DNA of 11,682 bases. It comes from Flavobacteriales bacterium. Its GTDB lineage: Bacteria; Bacteroidota; Bacteroidia; Flavobacteriales_D; Sanyastnellaceae. Below are positions 5,927 through 11,682 of this stretch, one piece after another (position 1 is the stretch's first letter; the number at the start of each line of letters is the position of its first letter). A program made the position numbers and the translations under genes. Location of the stretch: the NCBI GenBank assembly GCA_015660615.1, contig DQKQ01000250.1, positions 1 through 11,682 on the forward strand. The letters are read 5' to 3'. The notes below the pieces were generated by a model. The model saw nothing but the letters and a program-made list of their open reading frames with translations, searched no databases and had not been told where the DNA came from.

Positions 5927-6847
5927 GGAAAAAATTCACTCACAAATATCCAAGAATTTATTGCAAGTAGATTTGATGCCGCTGTTATATCAGGTCACTC
6001 TGTTGCAGTAAGACTTAGAAGGGAAGTAGTAGGAGCAACCCCACAACAGATTCGCGTGGCAATTGAAGGATTAGCACGACTCAACCCAGGTAATTTCGCG
6101 GGAAACCTTAATTATACCATGATAGCAGGAGTGAAATGTGGAGTGGTGGATTATCAAGGAGTGAAAGACGAAAGCAAAAGAGTTATTTGGTCTCATGGAG
6201 GCGGATTTGCTTTCGGCTCTGCAAGAGTGTATAAAGCGACAGCCACATACCTTGCTAAAGCATTGAAGTGTGAGGTGATAATTCCTGAGTACAGGCTATC
6301 ACCCGAGCATAAATTTCCTTATGGAGTCGATGATCTTTTTACTGTCTATTCTGAAATCGTCCAGCAACCCGGTACAACCTTTCTAATTGGTGATTCTGCT
6401 GGAGGTAACCTAGCCGCTTGTTTAGTAGCTAGATGTATAGCCACAAAAACTAAAATTCCTACAAAATTAGCTCTCTTATCTCCTTGGATGGATCTGTCTA
6501 AAACATCTGACAGCAATCTGCTTAACTCCAGTGAATTCAGCCCATTTGATAAACTTGATGCTGTTGCTTTCGCACGTGATTATATAGGAGACTTGAGCGA
6601 TAAAGATCCACTTGTATCCCCACTTTACGGCTCTTTTGTAGGTTTGCCGACTTCCCATGTTCAGGCCTCAAAAGTTGAATTCCTTTACACAGATTCCGTG
6701 TCCACGGTAAACGCTCTTAAGTCTGCTGGTATAGAAGTTGACACTCACTGGGAGTCTAAAGCACTTCATGCTTGGCAATTAGTTCCTGATCTACTTCCCG
6801 AAGCCAAACGCTCGATGAAGGCAGTCGCGGATTTTTTCAATGCTTAA
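5924..6847 (+). CDS. Alpha/beta hydrolase of the hormone-sensitive lipase (HSL, family IV) esterase group
   Basis: A 307-residue cytoplasmic esterase/lipase. HGGGFAFGS (oxyanion hole, HGGG at 91-94), YRLSPEHKFPYGVDD (about 123-137), the nucleophile elbow GDSAGGN (Ser158), and SPLYG (232-236) are all HSL-family hallmarks. The catalytic histidine is His282 in ALHAW. The acid should lie in the segment VEFLYTDS; by alignment to the usual D/E-x-L-x-x-D pattern it is Glu252 or Asp257. Family members hydrolyse short- to medium-chain acyl esters; some act on lipids, drugs or plant esters. There is no signal peptide. The ATG at 5924 is 30 bp from the yqgE start on the other strand and gives a normal N-terminal cap region. 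The gene ends only 7 bp from the stop of the converging aminotransferase gene. Confidence 0.92.
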   Translation: MGKNSLTNIQEFIASRFDAAVISGHSVAVRLRREVVGATPQQIRVAIEGLARLNPGNFAGNLNYTMIAGVKCGVVDYQGVKDESKRVIWSHGGGFAFGSARVYKATATYLAKALKCEVIIPEYRLSPEHKFPYGVDDLFTVYSEIVQQPGTTFLIGDSAGGNLAACLVARCIATKTKIPTKLALLSPWMDLSKTSDSNLLNSSEFSPFDKLDAVAFARDYIGDLSDKDPLVSPLYGSFVGLPTSHVQASKVEFLYTDSVSTVNALKSAGIEVDTHWESKALHAWQLVPDLLPEAKRSMKAVADFFNA

Positions 6848-6854
6848 GAAAAAA

Positions 6855-8036
6855 TTATCTTTCTAAGGCAGATAAAATCAAGCTGATACCTACTTCGGCT
6901 TCTTCGTCCGTCATAGTCAAAGGTGGTTGCAACCTAAATGCATTTGGTATACTTAGAAACCAAAACATAAGTACTCCAACCTCTAACCCCCTCATAATTG
7001 CCTTTGTTACTAACTCTTCACTCTCCATCTCGACAGCGAAAAAGTAGCCTTTACGTCGGATGTTTTTAACCAATGGGTGGGCTTTTAACTTAGCTTCCCA
7101 AGCAGCGCCTCTTCTCTCTATAGCAGGCCAATCAATGTTTTTTAATAGCTTTAATGCTGCCCCAGAGCCCGCTGTAGCTACAGGGTGACCCCCGAACGTG
7201 GTTATATGTCCTAAGACGGGCGAGTGGGAGAGGAGAGAGATGTTCTCTCTCGAGGATACAAAGGCTCCAATAGGCATGCCGCCCCCTAGCGCTTTCCCTA
7301 CACATAGTATGTCCGGTGTGATATTGTACTCGGTGAAAGCGAAAGGTGCCCCACATCTCCCCATACCGCATTGAATTTCGTCGAGGATTAGCATTGTGCC
7401 GGTAGATGTACACTTTTCTCGGAGCGCAGAGATCCACTCTTGTGTCGGGATTACAACGCCAGCATCCCCTTGAATGGTTTCGACGATAACGCACGCCACT
7501 GTAGAGTCGATAGAATTTAGTGAATTTTGACAGTTAAACTCTAAAAGCGAAACTTCTGGGAGGAGAGGTAAAAACGGTGCTTTGCGCTCTGCGTTTGAGG
7601 ATACAGAAAGAGCTCCATGAGTGTTCCCGTGATAACCTCCTGTACACCCTATCATCCTTGATCTGCCAGTAACTCGCTTTGCGAGTTTGAGCGCTCCTTC
7701 GACAGCTTCTGCTCCAGAGTTGACAAAGTAAACCGTGTCGAGATTTTCAGGGAGAAAAGATGTTAGTAGTTTGCCGGCCATTAAAGTAGAGTCGTGACGG
7801 AATTCGCCATAGACCATGGTGTGGAGGTTGAGATCAATTTGGGCGTGAAGCGCCTTCAAGATATCCTTATTGCCATGACCAAAGTTGCTCACACCAATTC
7901 CTGAAATCGCATCGAACAACTTATTACCTCCGAGGCGTTTAAGCCAAACCCCATCAGCGCTCTCAATCTTTATATCCAATGGATATGGAGTTGTAGCAGC
8001 TAAGCCTAAATCTAAAAACGGCCCAAATTTCTTCAT
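6855..8036 (-). CDS. Class III PLP-dependent aminotransferase (acetylornithine/ornithine aminotransferase-like)
   Basis: A 393-residue fold-type I enzyme. Cofactor motifs are complete: phosphate-binding NSGAEAVEGALKLAK (about 106-120), the aromatic stacking segment GGYHGNTHGAL (133-142), LDEIQCGMGR with Asp219 contacting the PLP pyridine nitrogen, the Schiff-base lysine Lys248 in GKALGGGMPIGA, and TTFGGHPVA (279-287). Arg368 in FRLQPPL is the usual substrate-carboxylate arginine. The enzyme moves an amino group between an omega-amino acid or amine and 2-oxoglutarate. Proteins like this are often labelled 'aspartate aminotransferase family'; the exact substrate (ornithine, acetylornithine, putrescine or other) cannot be fixed from sequence alone. 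Its ATG overlaps the GH92 stop in an ATGA, indicating translational coupling in the S41-GH92-aminotransferase operon. It lacks a signal peptide, unlike the exported GH92 enzyme. Confidence 0.93.
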   Translation of the reverse strand: MKKFGPFLDLGLAATTPYPLDIKIESADGVWLKRLGGNKLFDAISGIGVSNFGHGNKDILKALHAQIDLNLHTMVYGEFRHDSTLMAGKLLTSFLPENLDTVYFVNSGAEAVEGALKLAKRVTGRSRMIGCTGGYHGNTHGALSVSSNAERKAPFLPLLPEVSLLEFNCQNSLNSIDSTVACVIVETIQGDAGVVIPTQEWISALREKCTSTGTMLILDEIQCGMGRCGAPFAFTEYNITPDILCVGKALGGGMPIGAFVSSRENISLLSHSPVLGHITTFGGHPVATAGSGAALKLLKNIDWPAIERRGAAWEAKLKAHPLVKNIRRKGYFFAVEMESEELVTKAIMRGLEVGVLMFWFLSIPNAFRLQPPLTMTDEEAEVGISLILSALER

Positions 8037-11032
8037 TTCACAAAGCTAATGTTCCATTCGTCCACAAATGTCCATCTGTCAAACCCTGCTCCTAAATGCC
8101 ACTCTGGAATTATGCCTCGCGGGTTTGTTATTACTCGTACATAACGAGCAGAAACTATTCCTTCAGATTTTATATTCGTTGTAAATCGAAATACCTGCTT
8201 TTCGTAATCATCCTCAGCAACGTCGTGTTCAACATGATTAAATAGTGAGAAGTTTACGCCATCTTGAGAAACTAAGAAATCCACACTCTCAGGAAGCCAA
8301 ATCCATGGTCTAATGTCCTGAACACAACCAAGTGACATTCCTTCAATATCACAAGGTTCACCCAGGTCGATGGTCGCCTGCATAGGCGTTGCGTAAAACC
8401 CTTGCCAGTCGCCAGTTCTATATTCGTCACCTCCATAAAGGCCGTCCACAAGAGTATTGGGACCAGCTGCTGCGTATTGGTGTGAGTAAGGAGTGGCATA
8501 CTCTACGGTCCAATCGTGATCTATTTTCACAATTTCGTGCTTGACTATTTTCGAGCTCACGCCTTCCGCCACAGCGTATGCGTAAAGTTCAACATTTTTA
8601 TTAACCCATATTTCCTCCTGGTATTTAGACCAAACCCCATCTTCTCCTTCACGCCAAAAAACCTCCGCCTCAGAATCCAAATGCATCAACCTTACCTTCG
8701 TTTTCTTTCCCTGAAAAGTTCGTGGAGCTTCGAAGGCCGGAACGGTTGTGAAGCCTGTATCATCAATATATTGAGTGGGGATATCTTCGTCTAACATTCC
8801 GAATCCGTTTTTACTTAAGGGGGTCATTTCAAAGGCCAGCACACCCCCTTTAATGATCTCGTTATATGAGCGCCATGAACGCATCTCACCATTTGCACTT
8901 GCGATATAATCCCCGTCACCCCTCACTGTTATCATCAGCGGTCTATTCAGTTCCCTTGATGGACTTTGTGCTGGCGATACTACAACGGTTTCAAACTGTG
9001 GAGCACCGATTACGAGCTGTGAACGATTTCCACTCGACCCAGGCGCTACAGGATAAAGTCCCAAGCTAGAAAGTACATACCAAGCTGACATTTGTCCACA
9101 ATCCTCATTTCCGCAAATCCCATCAGGCTCAGAAGTGTATAGAGTATTTATAATCTCATCAACAAGTTCAAGAGTGCGCCATTGATTCCCCGTGTAAGCC
9201 TGTAGGTACGCAACGTGGTGACTGGGTTCATTTCCGTGTGCGTATTGACCTATAAGACCTGTGATATCTGGTTGATCTCTTCCTGAAGTAGCTGATGGAG
9301 CGCTGAACTGATTTTCGATTAAGGTAGTAAAAGGGGTGGTGCTTGTAGCTAAAGACTTCAATCCAGAAATATCATGAGGAGCGAAGAAGGTGTATTGCCA
9401 ACCATTTGCTTCCGTATAATTAAAATTCACTTCAGTAGGGTCGAAATCGGGGGTCCAAGCTCCATCTCGCTTAGGCTGAATAAAGCTCGATTCAGGATGT
9501 AGAATATTGCGCCACGAAAGCGCCCTCAAACGAAAGCGCTCCGAAATAGAATCTGCTTCAGCATTGCCTAAGCTAGACGCAAATTGTGCGATACATGCAT
9601 CGTCATAGCAGTACTCAAGGGTTTTTGAAGTGCCTTCACTTTCTCGCTCGCTTGGGATAAAACCCAGCTCAGCGTAAATATCCAATCCCAAGTGTGCTGA
9701 GTCTGCAGCTTGAACCATGGCCTCTAAGGCAAGTTCTTCGTCGAATCCACTTATACCCCACGCTTTAGCATCTGAAATTACGGGTACGCTGTGGTACCCT
9801 ATCATGCACCCAGTATAGTTTGCCGCTAATTCCCAAACAGGCAGCTGCCCACCTTCTTTATACATTCTGAGCATGGTCCTCACGAAATCCCGAGTTCTAC
9901 CGGGCTCTATCCACGAAAGCAGTGGGTGTAATGATCGGAATGTATCCCAAAGCGAGAATACTGTGTAATGTAGCCCATCATCCTCGCCAAGATTATGAAC
10001 CTGCAAGTCTGTCCCGCGATATCTCCCATCTACATCGGATGCTACATTAGGTACTGTACATGAATGATAAAGGGAAGTGTAAAAAATCACTTGTTTATCT
10101 ATATCCGCGTCATTCACAATTACTCTACTCAGTTGCTTATCCCATCTAGCTTCGTTTATGATTTTGTATCTTTCAAAATCGGAATGTGGAGCTTCTGACT
10201 CGAGATTTTTAACAGCGCCCTGGAGATCGCAAAAACTTAGAGCGACCCTTACCGTTAAGTCCTTAACTACTCCGAAATCCACAGCGAACACAGGAACGAA
10301 TTCCATTTCTTGGTCTGTAATGTTTCCTGCGTTGTCAAACCCTGTTGCCTTGACTTCAGAAAGCTGGTCTCTCCAATCGAATTTCTTGTCGAATCTCATG
10401 GCAAAATAAACATGCTGCTCCTCAGCCCAATTTTCACTCAATCTATGTCCAACAATTGTGCTGTCATCAAGAGGGTAGATGCTGTAATGTATCAGCTTGT
10501 CTCGATGTTGTAAGTCAATAATCAATGTTAGCGTATCCGCGCTTTTTAAGCTGTATTTATGAATCCCAACTCGCTCAGTTGTGGTGAGTTGAGCTCTTAG
10601 GTTTTGGTCCTCTAAAACGACACTGTAGTACCCCGCATGCGCCCGCTCTGTTTCTTTGTTAAACCGGCTTTTGTATCTATCCCTCCACGCTTCCTGCCCA
10701 CCAGCAAATTGTGTGCAAGGCATCAGTAAAATATCACCGTAATCACTCACTCCTGTACCCTGTAAATGTGTGTGACTGAACCCGTAAATAACAGAATCAC
10801 TGTTGTGATATCCACCACATCCATCCCAACCATCAAGTCGTGTATCTGGACTCAGCTGCACCATTCCAAACGGTGAAGTCGCACCAGGATATGTATGCCC
10901 ATGACCTCCAGTTCCTATCATCGGATCCACTTTTAAATGCAGGGGCGAACTCTGTGTAATCGTTTTCTGTTCTTGCCCCGAAGCCAATTGAGATGTCAAA
11001 ACGATTGCGATAATAAATAATAATCTAATCAT
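8033..11032 (-). CDS. GH92 family exo-alpha-mannosidase with C-terminal chitobiase-C-like and F5/8 type C modules
   Basis: A 999-residue exported glycoside hydrolase. The signal peptide is at residues 1-19 (MIRLLFIIAIVLTSQLASG, cleavage before Gln20). The GH92 part covers about 33-760: the N-terminal beta-sandwich opens with DPMIGTGGHGHTYPG and PFGMVQLSPDTR, and the (alpha/alpha)6 catalytic domain holds SLWDTFRSLHPL (about 360-371), YTEANGWQYTF (Glu541 the likely general acid by position), GNEPSHHVAYL (600-610) and GNEDCGQMSAWY (641-652). GH92 enzymes are calcium-dependent, inverting alpha-mannosidases, often alpha-1,2 or alpha-1,3, active on N-glycan or yeast mannan chains. Two extra modules follow, making it longer than the usual 700-760 residues: a chitobiase C-terminal-like domain (about 770-835) and an F5/8 type C carbohydrate-binding domain (about 845-999, DLGEPCDIEGM and SARYVRVITNP). 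There is no T9SS sorting tail, so a periplasmic or envelope location is likely. The start is 1 nt after the S41 stop. Confidence 0.95.
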   Translation of the reverse strand: MIRLLFIIAIVLTSQLASGQEQKTITQSSPLHLKVDPMIGTGGHGHTYPGATSPFGMVQLSPDTRLDGWDGCGGYHNSDSVIYGFSHTHLQGTGVSDYGDILLMPCTQFAGGQEAWRDRYKSRFNKETERAHAGYYSVVLEDQNLRAQLTTTERVGIHKYSLKSADTLTLIIDLQHRDKLIHYSIYPLDDSTIVGHRLSENWAEEQHVYFAMRFDKKFDWRDQLSEVKATGFDNAGNITDQEMEFVPVFAVDFGVVKDLTVRVALSFCDLQGAVKNLESEAPHSDFERYKIINEARWDKQLSRVIVNDADIDKQVIFYTSLYHSCTVPNVASDVDGRYRGTDLQVHNLGEDDGLHYTVFSLWDTFRSLHPLLSWIEPGRTRDFVRTMLRMYKEGGQLPVWELAANYTGCMIGYHSVPVISDAKAWGISGFDEELALEAMVQAADSAHLGLDIYAELGFIPSERESEGTSKTLEYCYDDACIAQFASSLGNAEADSISERFRLRALSWRNILHPESSFIQPKRDGAWTPDFDPTEVNFNYTEANGWQYTFFAPHDISGLKSLATSTTPFTTLIENQFSAPSATSGRDQPDITGLIGQYAHGNEPSHHVAYLQAYTGNQWRTLELVDEIINTLYTSEPDGICGNEDCGQMSAWYVLSSLGLYPVAPGSSGNRSQLVIGAPQFETVVVSPAQSPSRELNRPLMITVRGDGDYIASANGEMRSWRSYNEIIKGGVLAFEMTPLSKNGFGMLDEDIPTQYIDDTGFTTVPAFEAPRTFQGKKTKVRLMHLDSEAEVFWREGEDGVWSKYQEEIWVNKNVELYAYAVAEGVSSKIVKHEIVKIDHDWTVEYATPYSHQYAAAGPNTLVDGLYGGDEYRTGDWQGFYATPMQATIDLGEPCDIEGMSLGCVQDIRPWIWLPESVDFLVSQDGVNFSLFNHVEHDVAEDDYEKQVFRFTTNIKSEGIVSARYVRVITNPRGIIPEWHLGAGFDRWTFVDEWNISFVK

Positions 11033-11033
11033 A

Positions 11034-11682
11034 TTAGCTGGGTTTACAGACGTTGCAGTCCATTCTGTTGTGTATCCCGAAGTGCAAGACGGCGGGACGA
11101 CTTGGCGAAGTTAATTGTTCAAATCTCGCCCTCAATTCCTGTGGTAAGACTAGTTTGGTCAGAACGTTACGTGACGTTTTACACTGCTTAAAATTCTCTC
11201 CTGCGATTTTAGCTTCTTGAACGCAAACATCTCCTTCCACCACTGTACTCCAAACCTCCTCGCGTACCTCACCACCCCACAATCGATCTCTCGAAAACAC
11301 AGTCTCCAACTCTTCCCAAAGCACCTTGGATTCTCTTTCGCTAAACTGCTTTATATCTCCCACTTCTGTATTGTTAACCCAATCCTGAACAGCATCAATA
11401 AATGGATCTCTATTTTCTACAAAATCAATTTCACTCCACTGAACCCATCTTGACGGCTTTATGGGGCGAGACCTAAAGGCATATTCCTCATCCATTACAA
11501 ACCTGCACGTGGAAATCATCACTTTCAGTCCAGACTCAGGAAGATTTCTTTCTATGGCATCGCCAAATGTGCCAGTGTTTGGCCCATTACATGACTCCCC
11601 TAAGACCATCCCTCTATCAAGTCTATTAAACTCACTTACAAAAGAGACACTTGCAGATGAAGAAAGCCCATCTATAAGAACC
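11034..11682 (-). CDS. S41 family peptidase (C-terminal processing-type), partial: 5' end beyond the window
   Basis: The frame is open from the right edge of the window to a TAA at 11034-11036, about 215 residues of a longer protein. At the edge it reads VLIDGLSSSASVSF, the strand and nucleophile elbow of S41 peptidases. The serine encoded at 11655-11657 (in SSSAS) is the likely nucleophile. It is followed by RGMVLGESCNGPNTGTFGD, the conserved post-nucleophile segment. There is no lysine where Ctp/Prc enzymes carry their general base, so it belongs with the S41 branch that uses a different catalytic set. The ATG at 11609 lies inside this block and is not the real start. The C terminus ends in a CxxC (DCNVCKPS). 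The signal peptide, if any, and the N-terminal domains are outside the window. It is the first visible gene of the operon with GH92 and the aminotransferase. Confidence 0.82.
   Translation of the reverse strand, partial: VLIDGLSSSASVSFVSEFNRLDRGMVLGESCNGPNTGTFGDAIERNLPESGLKVMISTCRFVMDEEYAFRSRPIKPSRWVQWSEIDFVENRDPFIDAVQDWVNNTEVGDIKQFSERESKVLWEELETVFSRDRLWGGEVREEVWSTVVEGDVCVQEAKIAGENFKQCKTSRNVLTKLVLPQELRARFEQLTSPSRPAVLHFGIHNRMDCNVCKPS

Noticed and set aside
5895..5939. Longer N terminus of the YqgE protein from a GTG at 5939
   Set aside because: It adds 15 residues not typical of the family and overlaps the divergent esterase gene; the ATG at 5894 fits the family start.
7233..7251. 8-bp perfect hairpin (GAGAGAGA / TCTCTCTC, 3-nt loop)
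   Set aside because: It lies inside the aminotransferase coding sequence and follows from a low-complexity run coding for Ser/Arg/Leu. There is no T tract and no reason to see it as a regulatory element.
7132..7494. 120-codon open frame on the - strand in another frame inside the aminotransferase gene
   Set aside because: The aminotransferase frame carries all PLP motifs across this region; the alternative translation is arginine- and histidine-rich and featureless.
8516..9069. Short + strand open frames opposite the GH92 gene
   Set aside because: The GH92 reading frame is continuous with conserved motifs on the other strand; these frames have no start context or recognisable domain.
1..11682. 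Mobile elements, CRISPR arrays, tRNA or rRNA genes, riboswitches
   Set aside because: I looked for transposase-like frames, regularly spaced repeats, tRNA-like cloverleaf or CCA ends and conserved leader motifs by eye and saw none; gaps between genes are all under 100 bp.

Overview
The window looks like ordinary chromosomal DNA from a member of the Bacteroidota, most likely a marine or other aquatic flavobacterium-like organism. The evidence is a secreted protein with a type IX secretion (T9SS) C-terminal sorting domain, a small solo RRM protein, a Bacteroidota-type DUF2797 protein, a thioredoxin-family protein with a long N-terminal extension, and at least one promoter fitting the Bacteroidota sigma consensus (TTG-N19-TAnnTTTG). 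Shine-Dalgarno sequences are weak or absent, as is usual in this phylum. The base composition is moderately AT-rich and fairly even. I see no tRNA, rRNA, transposase, phage gene, CRISPR array or origin.

Layout, left to right. 1-30: intrinsic terminator hairpin. 46-306 (-): RRM RNA-binding protein with its own consensus promoter (332-361). 385-930 (-): SAM-dependent methyltransferase of the PmtA-like type, just downstream of and probably co-transcribed with 970-2508 (-), an exported TlpA/ResA-like thiol-disulfide oxidoreductase. A 42-bp divergent gap leads to 2551-3384 (+), an alpha/beta hydrolase. It converges on 3484-4389 (-), a T9SS cargo protein with a good terminator. A second divergent gap (4390-4457) leads to 4458-5288 (+), a DUF2797 protein that has lost most of its expected zinc-ribbon cysteines. 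It converges on 5325-5894 (-), YqgE/AlgH. A third, very short divergent gap carries a palindrome and leads to 5924-6847 (+), an HSL-family esterase. It converges with a 7-bp gap on the last unit.

6855 to the right edge (-) is a tightly packed operon, transcribed S41 peptidase (cut by the window end), GH92 alpha-mannosidase, class III aminotransferase. One nucleotide separates the first two genes and an ATGA overlap links the last two. The GH92 enzyme carries C-terminal chitobiase-C-like and F5/8 type C (discoidin-like) modules. The operon would combine a secreted or envelope protease and mannosidase with a cytoplasmic PLP enzyme. No SusC/SusD pair is visible, so it is not a recognisable polysaccharide utilisation locus within this window.

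Most of the window is explained by known families, and I found no convincing evidence of an undescribed multi-gene system. The more interesting details are the degenerate DUF2797 zinc site, the protease-mannosidase-aminotransferase operon, and the compact, possibly leaderless divergent promoter regions. Family assignments rest on motifs recognised by eye, because no database search was possible.
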